32,413 bases of DNA from an uncultured Clostridia bacterium (GCA_944336125.1 CALVLA010000001.1:1-32413), one strand, 5' to 3'; shown: positions 15,757 to 23,098, numbered from the stretch's first letter. Numbers and translations: made by a program. Notes: generated by a model from the sequence alone, not told the origin.

Positions 15757-16584
15757 TCACAAATTTTTCAAAAAAGAGTAGTCAAAAATAATTGCGTTTA
15801 CCGTAAGCGACTCGCAAAGATGAGGTGGGTCGTTTTTGTTGAACCCCTGCGGCCGCAGTTTCGAGCACTCAAGCGAACCGAACTTTGCCTTAAACTCGGA
15901 AGCGAATTGCCTGCATGTTTTTTCGATTTCGTCGGCGGAAAAGTTTTTTTGCGAAAGATAAATTCCCAAAAACATAATCGCGCCCTCAACCAGTCCGCAC
16001 TGCGCCCCGAAACGCCCTGCTCCGTCAAGCCCCACCGCGGCGTCGAAAACTTGCTTTGAAATTTCAATGTGAAAAAAGCTTCCCAAACACATCAAGGTAG
16101 TCTGCGCACAGTTTAGATTGTAGTCATAGTACATCTCGTGCACTTTGTTTCCTATCGTTTGAGCCACAAGACGAATGTCGCGTATTTCTTCAAGACGCTT
16201 TTTTAAATCCTCCGCATAAGTTTGCTGTGCGGTTTTAAGATAGGATTTTGCAAAAATCTTTATCAACGGGTTTTTTACGTAAATTTCCTCTTTCAGAGTG
16301 AAAGAACACCCTTTTTCCGTTTTTTCAAAAGTACCCGTCCACTTTCCTTTCAACTTGTCGTTTTCCAAATCAAACGAGTAAGTGCGATACAAATCCTTTT
16401 CCGTTATGAAAAAGGTGGTGGCGACGCCCTTTTTGTTTGTTTCGACAAAAGTGTTTTGGTCTAATACGTCAATTTTTTCAAGGTCGCTTCTCCATTTAAA
16501 CTGCGAGTTGTCGACAACGGTATCCCAAACGGTTTTTATGTCGTGTTCGAATTGCAGGGTAGTTTCTTGGAAAATAGGTTTCAT
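15757..16584 (-). CDS. SRPBCC domain fused to C_GCAxxG_C_C family domain
   Basis: 275 residues with two parts. Residues about 1-135 resemble an SRPBCC (polyketide cyclase/START-like) ligand-binding fold: a beta-rich run with KWTGTFEKTEKGCSFTLKEE and a closing amphipathic helix. Residues about 140-265 match the C_GCAxxG_C_C family: NCAQTTLMCLGSFF (C159), GAGRFGAQCGLVEGAIMFLG (C196), C240 and C257, the four spaced cysteines that give the family its name and may bind a metal or cluster. Function of either part here is unknown. ATG at 16584 follows GGGAG. A consensus promoter lies directly upstream, so it is its own unit. Confidence in the second domain is higher than in the first. Confidence 0.82.
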   Translation of the reverse strand: MKPIFQETTLQFEHDIKTVWDTVVDNSQFKWRSDLEKIDVLDQNTFVETNKKGVATTFFITEKDLYRTYSFDLENDKLKGKWTGTFEKTEKGCSFTLKEEIYVKNPLIKIFAKSYLKTAQQTYAEDLKKRLEEIRDIRLVAQTIGNKVHEMYYDYNLNCAQTTLMCLGSFFHIEISKQVFDAAVGLDGAGRFGAQCGLVEGAIMFLGIYLSQKNFSADEIEKTCRQFASEFKAKFGSLECSKLRPQGFNKNDPPHLCESLTVNAIIFDYSFLKNL

Positions 16585-16609
16585 TTGTTTTCTCCCGATT
16601 GTAAAGTAA

Positions 16610-16637
16610 ATTATAACCCTAATTAAAAAACTGTCAA
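16610..16637 (-). promoter_or_regulatory. Perfect-consensus promoter of the SRPBCC/C_GCAxxG fusion gene
   Basis: On the minus strand TTGACA (16632-16637) and TATAAT (16610-16615), both perfect, are 16 bases apart. The -35 box begins just after the U-tract of the antiporter terminator. Confidence 0.85.
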
Positions 16638-16640
16638 ACA

Positions 16641-16665
16641 CAAAAAAAGACCGCCGAAGCGGTCT
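16641..16665 (-). terminator. Terminator of the NhaC-type gene
   Basis: AGACCGC/GCGGTCT (16659-16665 with 16648-16654) with a UUCG loop on the minus strand, followed by a run of T. It starts three bases past the stop codon. Confidence 0.92.
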
Positions 16666-16668
16666 GTT

Positions 16669-18018
16669 TTAAACTTGTTGTTCCTGCGCGATTTGCTCGG
16701 TTTCTTCCTTTTTTCTTCCCTTGCTTCTGCCGCCGAAGAAGATAATGTAGCAAATAGCGGACAGTGCCATAACAAAAGGATAAACGAGATAAGGAATTAT
16801 GCTGACAGGAGAAATCTGCACGGCAACCCCCTCGAAGATGAAGCTTCCAGCGGCAAGCAGCTGTGCTCCGTAAGGAATGATACCTTGTGCCACCGAAGCG
16901 AATATGTCAAGAAGCGATGCCGACGTTCTCGGAGAAATGTCAAATTCAGTCGCAATATCTTTTGCGATAGGACCCGAAATAACGATCGCAACGGTGTTGT
17001 TTGCGGTGAAAAAGTCAACCAGAGTGACAAGCACCGCAATACCCGCCTGCGCGCCGCGTTTACCTTTGACGCACCTTCTGATAGCGTAAATAATGGCGTC
17101 AATACCGCCGTTTGCCTTGATTATTTCGACAACGCCTGCGACTACGAGAGAAATAAGTGAAATGTCGTACATGCTTGTCATACCGCTGCCGATACCTTTC
17201 AAAATGGTAAGGAAGGTAATCGAAGGGTCACCGAGGCAAAGTCCGATGATTATCGAACAGACGGTACCGCCTGCAAGCACGAGAAACACGTTAAGTCCCG
17301 CAATCGCGCTTACAAGCACGAAAAGATAAGGCACGATTTTCCAAAAGTTGTAAGACAAGTCACCCGAAATTTCCGCTTTCTGCCCCATTGTCAAAAGCAC
17401 AAACACAACTATTGACACAACTGCGGCAGGCAAAACGATAAAGAAGTTTTGTTTAAACTTATCTTTCATATTGCAGCCTTGAGTATTGACTGCGGCTATG
17501 GTAGTATCTGACACCATCGAAAGGTTGTCACCGAACATAGCGCCGCTGACTACCGCCGCAAGACACAGCGGAGCGGAAAACCCGGTAGCCACGGAAATTC
17601 CGTAGCCTATAGGAGCGAGTGCGGTGATGGTACCTACCGACGTACCCATGGAAGTCGAGATGAAGCAGCCTATGATAAAAAGACCCATCACGGCAAATTC
17701 AGGAGGAATTACCGACAGACCGAAGTTGACGGTACTCTCTACGCCGCCGATACTGCCGACTGCTCCTGTGAAAGCCCCCGCGCAGAGAAAAATCAAAATC
17801 ATTGTTATGATGTTCTTTTCGCCGATACCTTTGGCGAAAGTTTTGATTTTTTCACCGAACGAAACCTTTCTGTTTTGCAGCATTGCGACAACCAACGCAA
17901 TCAAAAAGCAAAGCAAAGTTGGCACCGCGTACATATCCTGAGCAATGATGCCGCCGCCCAAAAACAAAATCAGAAACACACCGATAGGCAACAAAGCCCA
18001 AACACTGCCTTTTTTCAT
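16669..18018 (-). CDS. nhaC: Na+/H+ antiporter, NhaC family
   Basis: Membrane antiporter; NhaC members exchange Na+ for H+ or related ion/solute pairs. 449 residues with 11-12 hydrophobic helices. FISTSMGTSVGTITALAPIG, AMFGDNLSMVSDTTIAAVNTQGC and FFTANNTVAIVISGPIAKDI are typical conserved stretches. A charged cytosolic tail (about 430-449) ends it. GAGGAG precedes the ATG. A weak candidate promoter (TTGTTT-17-TATATT, 18045-18073) lies upstream. Some family members carry amino acids, so the exact substrate is open. Confidence 0.9.
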   Translation of the reverse strand: MKKGSVWALLPIGVFLILFLGGGIIAQDMYAVPTLLCFLIALVVAMLQNRKVSFGEKIKTFAKGIGEKNIITMILIFLCAGAFTGAVGSIGGVESTVNFGLSVIPPEFAVMGLFIIGCFISTSMGTSVGTITALAPIGYGISVATGFSAPLCLAAVVSGAMFGDNLSMVSDTTIAAVNTQGCNMKDKFKQNFFIVLPAAVVSIVVFVLLTMGQKAEISGDLSYNFWKIVPYLFVLVSAIAGLNVFLVLAGGTVCSIIIGLCLGDPSITFLTILKGIGSGMTSMYDISLISLVVAGVVEIIKANGGIDAIIYAIRRCVKGKRGAQAGIAVLVTLVDFFTANNTVAIVISGPIAKDIATEFDISPRTSASLLDIFASVAQGIIPYGAQLLAAGSFIFEGVAVQISPVSIIPYLVYPFVMALSAICYIIFFGGRSKGRKKEETEQIAQEQQV

Positions 18019-18121
18019 AAGTTCTCCTCAACACATTTGTAATAAATATAAAACAATTTTAATAAAAAAACAAATTTAATCAACCCTTTTTGCTTTTTAA
18101 ACAAATTGCAAACAGCAAAAA

Positions 18122-19084
18122 TCAAGCAAGTGCCTCAAAAAGCGCGGTTCTGACTTCGTTTGTCCATTTTTCAGGTTCTTCCGCTATAGGCGAGTGCGCC
18201 GACTCCTCAAACCAAATCCATTTTTTGAAAGGAGCTTCGAGACTGTCAAACCATTTTTGGGCAAGAGCCGACGGAGTGTTGAAATCGTGTCGTCCCTGCG
18301 TGATAATTACCGGCATATCGAGGTTTTTGACGGAAAAATAATTTTGTCTGACTGCGTCGTCCCACAGTACTTTCGAAAGGTACAATCCGCCCTTGGCATA
18401 TTTAGGAATGTCCGAAAGCTTGTATTCGGGGGATTTTATCAAAGGGATGAGCAGCGACTTAATCATGCCTCCCCTGTTTTTGTAATTGCTTCCGCCGTAT
18501 TTCGAAAGACAGTCCCTCTGCGCCATCATGGCTTTTTCGTCAGGATACTTTCCGTCAACGGGTGCCTTTCCTTCAAGTTTTGAAAGGGCTTTTTTGTCAC
18601 CTCTTTTTTTTGCTTCCTCAAGACAAAAATCATAGGAAAGTTTTTCGTTTTGCGCTCCCTCGACAAACTGCCCCTGACCGACGTATGCGGCGATTTTTTC
18701 GGGATATTTGCTTACCAACGGAATCCCCACTATCGTACCCCAACTGTGACCGGCTACGATAATTTTTTCTGTGCAAAACTTTTCGCAAAGCAAATCCACC
18801 AAAGCCTTTGCGTCTTCGACGTAAGTGTCAAGCGTAAGCTTTTCGTCGGTTATGCCTTTGTAAAAACTCTTTCCGCTTCCTCTCTGGTCCCAGCACACGA
18901 GAGTAAAATCCTTTGCCAGCTCCGACTGATATTTCATGACCACGTGCCTGTCACAAACACCGGGGCCGCCGTGCAAAAACAAAATGACAGGCAGCCCCTC
19001 TTTTGCCGCGCGTACTCTTATGTTTTGTTTGCTGCCGTTTATGACAACGTTTTCTTCAAAATCAACGGGAAACTGTTTTTTCAT
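18122..19084 (-). CDS. Alpha/beta hydrolase (proline iminopeptidase-like)
   Basis: 320 residues, cytosolic, no signal peptide. The oxyanion-hole motif HGGPG is at 38-42, the nucleophile elbow GHSWG at 112-116 (Ser114), and the acid and base are probably in GRHDFNTP and ESAHSP near the C-terminus. HGGPG plus DQRGSG is typical of prolyl aminopeptidase/peptidase S33 relatives, so it may release an N-terminal amino acid from small peptides. The ATG overlaps the amidohydrolase stop as ATGA; the two gene products probably act on related amide substrates. Confidence 0.88.
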   Translation of the reverse strand: MKKQFPVDFEENVVINGSKQNIRVRAAKEGLPVILFLHGGPGVCDRHVVMKYQSELAKDFTLVCWDQRGSGKSFYKGITDEKLTLDTYVEDAKALVDLLCEKFCTEKIIVAGHSWGTIVGIPLVSKYPEKIAAYVGQGQFVEGAQNEKLSYDFCLEEAKKRGDKKALSKLEGKAPVDGKYPDEKAMMAQRDCLSKYGGSNYKNRGGMIKSLLIPLIKSPEYKLSDIPKYAKGGLYLSKVLWDDAVRQNYFSVKNLDMPVIITQGRHDFNTPSALAQKWFDSLEAPFKKWIWFEESAHSPIAEEPEKWTNEVRTALFEALA

Positions 19085-20388
19085 TTTTGCATTACCTCCG
19101 CAAGTTTTTCAAGCTGCTCCTCTACCGGTCTGATTCTTTTCGGGCGCGGATTTTTCAAAACCCTGCCCTGAGCTATCACGACAAAAGGATTTTTCAATGT
19201 TTTAAGGTCGGAAAGCGGATTGTCGTTTACTATCAGCAAATCCGCGCTTTTGCCCTCTTCGACGCTTCCCGTGATTTCGTCAATACCCAGTATTTCGGCG
19301 TTTGTCAAAGTGGCTTTTTTAATCGCCTGCGCACTTGACGCCCCTGTCTGCGCGCAATAGTACACAAGTTCGAGCCAAGTGTTGTATTGTGTGCAAAGCG
19401 GACATGACGAATCGGTTCCCAAACCCACTTTGACGCCTTCCCTTTCAAGCTGAGCCGCGCCGAGTGTCATTTGTTCCATCACGACTTTGGAGTTGTACAT
19501 ACAAAGCTCGTTAAGTTTGGTTACCTCATGCGAAAGCAAAGCGTTTGGCAAAGCAGGCGAATAGGTAAGAATCATGGCGCCGCTTCTGTTTTTAATTTCG
19601 GCAAGGCTTTCCTCGTCAAAGGTTGCTCCGTGCTCGATTGTATCAACTCCGTTTAAAGCGGCAATTCTGACGCCGTTTTTGCTTTGCACGTGAGCCGCCA
19701 CTTTTTTGTTGAGTCTGTGCGCCTCGTCGCAAACGGCTTTTACCTGCTCGGCTGTCATCTTGACTTCACCGGGTTCACCGCGTTTTTTAGCGTCCATAAC
19801 GCCGCCGGTAACGCAAATTTTAATTAAGTCAGCGCCCTCGTCAACGATGTTTCTTACAATTTTTTTAAGTTCTTCAGGCTCTTGTGCCGATATTGCAAAG
19901 GTACCGTCGCCGTGTCCGCCGGGAGCGGTGACGGCAGGTCCCGAAACCAAAAGCCTGAGCCCCCTTGCTCCGCCTTTGTTTTTTTGTATTTTCTTTTTAA
20001 GCGAAATGTCCGAATAGCACAAATCACCCACGCTTCTCACTGTGGTAACCCCCGACAAAAGCATTTGCTTTGCGGATTTTTCAACCATTTTGGACAAAAC
20101 AAAACGCCCGAGCTTTGTGTTTATGAAGGCAACCAGCCTTTTTTGTGCTTTGCCTCCCCCCAGTGCCTTGCTTGGCTTGCCGGTCCCGAAAAGGTGCACA
20201 TGCATATTTATCAAACCCGGCAAAACGTATTTTCCCGTGCAGTCGATGGCGTCAAAACCGATTTCGCGAGTACCGTGATCCGTTATTTTTTGAATTTTGC
20301 CGTCAGAAATGTAAAGGTCTTTTTTCTGCAAAATTCCGCAGCCGTTTTTAACGTCTATTACGTTGCAGTTTGAAAGTAAAGTTTTCAT
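19081..20388 (-). CDS. Amidohydrolase (imidazolonepropionase/prolidase-like, metal-dependent)
   Basis: 435 residues of the amidohydrolase superfamily. Metal ligands are recognisable: HVH at 63-65 after the strand LPGLINM, AHV about 230, EHG about 255 and GTDSS about 325; the ending SVEEGKSADLLIVNDNPLxDL is the typical return to the beta-sandwich domain. Members cleave cyclic or dipeptide amide bonds; the relation to Xaa-Pro dipeptidase-like amidohydrolases fits the coupled peptidase S33-like gene. First of two genes. Ribosome site is poor (GGCGGG) and is part of the inverted repeat that holds the promoter. Confidence 0.88.
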   Translation of the reverse strand: MKTLLSNCNVIDVKNGCGILQKKDLYISDGKIQKITDHGTREIGFDAIDCTGKYVLPGLINMHVHLFGTGKPSKALGGGKAQKRLVAFINTKLGRFVLSKMVEKSAKQMLLSGVTTVRSVGDLCYSDISLKKKIQKNKGGARGLRLLVSGPAVTAPGGHGDGTFAISAQEPEELKKIVRNIVDEGADLIKICVTGGVMDAKKRGEPGEVKMTAEQVKAVCDEAHRLNKKVAAHVQSKNGVRIAALNGVDTIEHGATFDEESLAEIKNRSGAMILTYSPALPNALLSHEVTKLNELCMYNSKVVMEQMTLGAAQLEREGVKVGLGTDSSCPLCTQYNTWLELVYYCAQTGASSAQAIKKATLTNAEILGIDEITGSVEEGKSADLLIVNDNPLSDLKTLKNPFVVIAQGRVLKNPRPKRIRPVEEQLEKLAEVMQK

Positions 20389-20395
20389 AAAAATA

Positions 20396-20448
20396 CCCGC
20401 CTTGTTGTTTTGATTTTAGCGCAACGAAAATCAAAAGTCAAAGGCGGG
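20396..20448. repeat. 53-base inverted repeat (hairpin) between two operons
   Basis: Outer arms CCCGCCTT (20396-20403) and AAGGCGGG (20441-20448) and inner arms TTTTGATTTT (20408-20417) and AAAATCAAAA (20427-20436) are each perfect complements, with small mismatched bulges between. On the minus strand ATTTTT follows the outer arm, so it can end the permease-thioredoxin transcript. Confidence 0.85.
20413..20441 (-). promoter_or_regulatory. Promoter of the amidohydrolase operon, inside the inverted repeat
   Basis: On the minus strand TTGACT (20436-20441) and TAAAAT (20413-20418), five of six matches each, have 17-base spacing. Both boxes lie within the arms of the 20396-20448 palindrome. Confidence 0.65.
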
Positions 20449-20468
20449 CAAAAACTTTAAATATTAAA

Positions 20469-20708
20469 TTAAATGTACTTTTCTATCAGTTTTTCGACTT
20501 GTTCCACCGAAAGCATTCTTCCCGACGACACAATTTTGCCGTCTATCATAATTGCAGGCGTAGACATAACGCCGAGTTTCACTATTTCGGAAGTATCGGC
20601 AATGTTTTTTACTTCCTCCTGAATGCCTTTGTTTTTGGCGGCAATTACTGCGTTTTCGTGATTTGCTTTAGACTTTTTGCAGCAGTATCCCAAAGTAACT
20701 ATTTTCAT
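20469..20708 (-). CDS. Small thioredoxin-fold protein with Cys-Cys site
   Basis: 79 residues, a minimal thioredoxin fold of the kind encoded next to COG0701 permeases. The strand-loop start MKIVTLGYCCKKSK places C9 and C10 where related proteins have CxxC; counted from C10 the site reads C-K-K-S, so the second active cysteine appears to be Ser13. The cis-proline loop MSTPAIMIDGKIVSSG is conserved. AGGAGG precedes the ATG and 16 bases separate it from the permease gene, so it is cotranscribed. A role in reducing or binding the permease's thiol-reactive substrate (such as an arsenical) is inference. Confidence 0.85.
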   Translation of the reverse strand: MKIVTLGYCCKKSKANHENAVIAAKNKGIQEEVKNIADTSEIVKLGVMSTPAIMIDGKIVSSGRMLSVEQVEKLIEKYI

Positions 20709-20724
20709 AAAAACCTCCTGAAAA

Positions 20725-21867
20725 TCAAATGAATAAAAATCCTACGGCGTTAAATACGTAACCGATGATTATAATGCCAGCAACTACGATTGCGATGAAG
20801 GAAAACAAAAGTTTAGGCTTAACCGCTTTGGAAAGCATAATCATCGAAGGGAGAGACAGCGCTGTTACGCCCATCATAAAGGAAAGTATCGTGCCTACGC
20901 CGACGCCTTTGAAAAACAATGCTTCGGCAACTGGAATTGTCCCGAAAATATCAGCATACATAGGAACCCCCACGCCGCTTGCGATAAGCACGCTGTACCA
21001 CTTGTCCTCGCCAAGTACCGCCTGAACCCATTCTGTCGGAATAAAGTTGTGGATTGTTGCGCCTATTCCCACGCCTATCAAAATATAAACCCAAACTTTT
21101 TTGAGGGTAGCAAGCATCTGGTCTTTCGCGTAACAAAGCCTTTCTCTCTTTGTCATTTCCTCAGCGTCCACGTCCGCCATGCTTCCTTCGAGTATAAAGT
21201 CCTGCACGTGTTTGCCAACGCCGGTTTTTTCAATGATAGTGCCTCCTATGACCGCAAGCACCAACCCAACGACAACGTACGTTATTGCGATAGGAAAACC
21301 GAAAACGCTGACAAGCAAAATAAACGCACCCAGGTCAACCAGCGGACTGGAAATGAGAAAGCTGAAGGTTACGCCGCTGGAAATTCCCGCGCGAGTAAAG
21401 CCCATAAACAGCGGAATAGACGAACAGCTGCAAAAAGGCGTAACCGTGCCAAGCAGCGCGCCCATGATGTTTGCGCCGATCCCTTTGTATTTTCCGAGTA
21501 TTTTTTTTGTCCTTTCAGGCGGAAAATAACTTTGTATGTATGAAATGACAAAAATCAGCGTGCAAAGCAGCACAATAATTTTTATCGTGTCATAAAGAAA
21601 AAATTGAAGCGCTCCGCCCCAGTGAGTAGCCAAAAACTCTTCGCCGAACAATGCGGCAAGCGCGAGTCCTACAAGCGCATTAAGCCACTTCATGCCCAAA
21701 ATCTGGTCTGAAACAAAACTGCCCAAAGCCTCGATACCATTAACTCCGTCGACAATTGCGGCAATACCCACAGCCAACGCTATGACGGCAACTACCATGA
21801 GAAAAATCCAGCGTTTTTTTAACTTTTTGCTTTTTTGGGATTTTTCCTCAATCAACTCTTTTTCCAT
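20725..21867 (-). CDS. COG0701 permease (ArsP/YraQ-like)
   Basis: 380 residues with about 9-10 hydrophobic helices and a cytosolic loop near residues 230-260. The conserved motif TPFCSCSSIPLFMGFTRAG followed by GVTFSFLISSPLVDLGAF is the core of the DUF318 permease family, which includes ArsP, an exporter of trivalent organoarsenicals that uses the paired cysteines. It sits behind an ArsR-type regulator and before a small thioredoxin-like gene, a common combination. Substrate is not proven; other thiol-reactive metalloids are possible. The ATG is preceded by a GGGGGAG site. A candidate operator overlaps its promoter region. Confidence 0.9.
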   Translation of the reverse strand: MEKELIEEKSQKSKKLKKRWIFLMVVAVIALAVGIAAIVDGVNGIEALGSFVSDQILGMKWLNALVGLALAALFGEEFLATHWGGALQFFLYDTIKIIVLLCTLIFVISYIQSYFPPERTKKILGKYKGIGANIMGALLGTVTPFCSCSSIPLFMGFTRAGISSGVTFSFLISSPLVDLGAFILLVSVFGFPIAITYVVVGLVLAVIGGTIIEKTGVGKHVQDFILEGSMADVDAEEMTKRERLCYAKDQMLATLKKVWVYILIGVGIGATIHNFIPTEWVQAVLGEDKWYSVLIASGVGVPMYADIFGTIPVAEALFFKGVGVGTILSFMMGVTALSLPSMIMLSKAVKPKLLFSFIAIVVAGIIIIGYVFNAVGFLFI

Positions 21868-21896
21868 AACTCCCCCGATGTTTAATATTTATATTT

Positions 21897-21913
21897 ATCA
21901 ATATGATTGACAA
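21897..21913 (-). promoter_or_regulatory. Candidate ArsR operator at the permease promoter
   Basis: TCAAT-ATG-ATTGA (21898-21910) is an inverted repeat that overlaps a TTGTCA -35-like box (21908-21913, minus strand). The 10-mer ATCAATATGA at 21897-21906 recurs in inverse orientation in the arsR promoter (22223-22232). Confidence 0.5.
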
Positions 21914-21935
21914 AAAAAATTGCCTCGCGGCAATT
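21911..21935 (-). terminator. Terminator of arsR
   Basis: AATTGCC/GGCAATT (21929-21935 with 21918-21924) with a GCGA loop on the minus strand, followed by a T run. It overlaps the arsR stop codon and separates arsR from the permease genes. Confidence 0.85.
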
Positions 21936-22215
21936 AATTTTCACGCCTGCATTTTGCTTTGTCGAAAAAACTCATCAACTCGCCAAGCATTTGACAGTTA
22001 ATGGAATAATGCGTCCACTTCCACTGTTTTTCGGCAATGACAATTCCGCTGTCGCACAAAATTTTCATATGATGCGAAAGCGTAGGTTGCGAAATGTTGA
22101 GGCGGTCAAGAATTTTGCAAGCGCAAAGCGAGCCGTCAAGCAGCATTTCAAAAATTTTGAGCCGAGTGTCATCCCCCAGCGCTTTGAGAATTTTAACGGT
22201 TTGCAAGTATTCCAT
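21934..22215 (-). CDS. ArsR/SmtB-family metalloregulator
   Basis: 93 residues, a winged-helix repressor. KALGDDTRLKIFEMLLDG starts the fold; C31-A-C33 in SLCACKIL corresponds to the ELCVCDL metalloid site of ArsR; the recognition helix is ISQPTLSHHMKIL (about 41-53). Further cysteines are C54, one near 73 and one near the C-terminus. Family members leave DNA when As(III), Sb(III) or a soft metal binds. Probably controls itself and the downstream permease operon through matching sites. Confidence 0.93.
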   Translation of the reverse strand: MEYLQTVKILKALGDDTRLKIFEMLLDGSLCACKILDRLNISQPTLSHHMKILCDSGIVIAEKQWKWTHYSINCQMLGELMSFFDKAKCRREN

Positions 22216-22224
22216 AAAAACCTC

Positions 22225-22244
22225 ATATTGATGTTTATCGATAT
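22225..22244 (-). promoter_or_regulatory. Candidate ArsR operator at the arsR start
   Basis: ATATTGAT-GTTT-ATCGATAT is a 20-base imperfect inverted repeat (seven of eight arm positions) placed immediately downstream of the arsR -10 box, over the expected transcription start; typical for autorepression. Confidence 0.55.
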
Positions 22245-22245
22245 T

Positions 22246-22274
22246 ATATTAACGCTTGCCAAACGTTATGTCAA
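22246..22274 (-). promoter_or_regulatory. Promoter of arsR
   Basis: On the minus strand a perfect TTGACA (22269-22274) and TAATAT (22246-22251) are 17 bases apart. The spacer itself contains a near-palindrome AACGTTTG-G-CAAGCGTT. Confidence 0.8.
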
Positions 22275-22280
22275 TAAAAA

Positions 22281-22308
22281 TTAACAAAAATTTTGTTTTA
22301 AACATAAT
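22281..22308 (+). promoter_or_regulatory. Candidate promoter of the Cys-rich protein gene
   Basis: TTAACA (22281-22286) and CATAAT (22303-22308), five of six matches each, are 16 bases apart and 47 bases before the start codon. Confidence 0.5.
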
Positions 22309-22354
22309 GCACACAGAGAGCAATCTCAAACAAAATTATTTTTGGGAGAAAAAA

Positions 22355-22729
22355 ATGTCTGAAATCATTGACACAAACCAAACTTGTCCTACAGTAGCTT
22401 ATCAACTCTCATCGGTATGCGTTCCGGTAACGGTCACTCCGTTTGCCAAAGCCGGCATAACAAACACAAAATGCTGCACCAAGCCGGTAGTAACCCCGGG
22501 TCAAAACACATGCAACGGCATTAAAAACGGTCAGTGTGTGTTTACGGTAAGCCAGGACATTTGCGTTGAAGTTCCTGTCGAATTCGGCGCAGTAGCAACG
22601 GTAGGCGACACTTACGTGGCATGCAACGGAGCAGGCGCAGACGACATTTGCCCAACCTGCGTTCTCAACGATGCAACTGTTGTTGAAGGCGTAGCGGCGA
22701 AAGAAGAAGAAATCAAAGAAATTTTGTAA
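22355..22729 (+). CDS. Cys-rich protein of unknown function (124 aa)
   Basis: No signal peptide, no membrane helix, no recognised domain. Ten cysteines spread through residues 11-102 (C11, C22, C40, C41, C53, C61, C70, C90, C99, C102), most after short beta-prone, Val/Thr-rich stretches such as SVCVPVTVTPF and ICVEVPVEFG. The last 20 residues are acidic and helical. The pattern suggests a disulphide- or metal-bound beta protein; spore coat/exosporium proteins of Clostridia have a similar look, but I cannot assign it. ATG at 22355 follows GGGAG. It stands alone between the divergent arsR and the convergent XRE gene and ends with a UUCG-loop terminator. Confidence 0.8.
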   Translation: MSEIIDTNQTCPTVAYQLSSVCVPVTVTPFAKAGITNTKCCTKPVVTPGQNTCNGIKNGQCVFTVSQDICVEVPVEFGAVATVGDTYVACNGAGADDICPTCVLNDATVVEGVAAKEEEIKEIL

Positions 22730-22778
22730 ATCCGACAAATAAAACTTTGACAACCCTAGTTTGTTGAAAAAAGGCAAT

Positions 22779-22802
22779 CAGGCTGCTTCGGCAGCCTGTT
22801 TA
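22779..22802 (+). terminator. Terminator of the Cys-rich protein gene
   Basis: CAGGCTGC/GCAGCCTG (22779-22786 with 22791-22798) with a TTCG loop, followed by a short TTTA. The A-rich left flank gives a T-rich stretch on the minus strand, so it may also serve the convergent XRE gene. Confidence 0.8.
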
Positions 22803-22803
22803 G

Positions 22804-23019
22804 TTACAGAAAATTTTTTTTTCTGCCTATCAAATAATCTATGTCCGTTTGAAAATAATCAGCTATCGCCCAAAGACTTGTCAAGCAAGGTTCTTTTTTT
22901 TTAAGAAGCCAAGCGCTGATAGTGTTTTGTTTGATGCCCGTGCGCTTTGCAAGTTCAGTTTGCGTGAGCCCCTCCTCCGCCATAAATTCTTTCAAACGTT
23001 CTGCAAACAAAATGTTCAT
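22804..23019 (-). CDS. XRE-family transcriptional regulator
   Basis: 71 residues, almost entirely one helix-turn-helix domain: LTQTELAKRTGIKQNTISAWLLKKKEPCLTSLWAIADYF, with IDYLIGRK at the end typical of small Cro/CI-type regulators. The ATG at 23019 follows GGAGG with seven-base spacing. It is divergent from the lipoprotein gene, whose promoter and an 18-base palindrome lie in the shared 93-base gap, so it probably regulates that gene and itself. Confidence 0.9.
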   Translation of the reverse strand: MNILFAERLKEFMAEEGLTQTELAKRTGIKQNTISAWLLKKKEPCLTSLWAIADYFQTDIDYLIGRKKNFL

Positions 23020-23042
23020 GTCAATGCCTCCGATAGAAGATA

Positions 23043-23071
23043 TTGACATTCTAGCCCCAAAGGAGTAGAAT
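23043..23071 (+). promoter_or_regulatory. Promoter of the repeat-lipoprotein gene
   Basis: TTGACA (23043-23048, perfect) and TAGAAT (23066-23071) with 17-base spacing; transcription would start near 23078. Confidence 0.8.
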
Positions 23072-23080
23072 TATTGAAAA

Positions 23081-23098
23081 TTAGCACCTTGGTGCTAA
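23081..23098. promoter_or_regulatory. 18-base palindrome, probable operator
   Basis: TTAGCACC-TT-GGTGCTAA has perfect eight-base arms. It lies just after the expected transcription start of the lipoprotein gene and 15 bases before its ATG, a classic repressor position; alternatively it forms a 5' stem-loop in the mRNA. Confidence 0.65.

Noticed and set aside
13800..16200. Runs of CTC/CTA on the plus strand as TRAP-binding GAG/UAG arrays on minus-strand RNAs
   Set aside because: Only two or three closely spaced triplets occur at any place; nothing near the eight to eleven repeats that TRAP needs.
18068..18112. Hairpin TTTTTGCT...AGCAAAAA downstream of the alpha/beta hydrolase gene as a terminator
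   Set aside because: The loop is about 20 bases, the stem is AT-rich and no T-run follows directly; not convincing.
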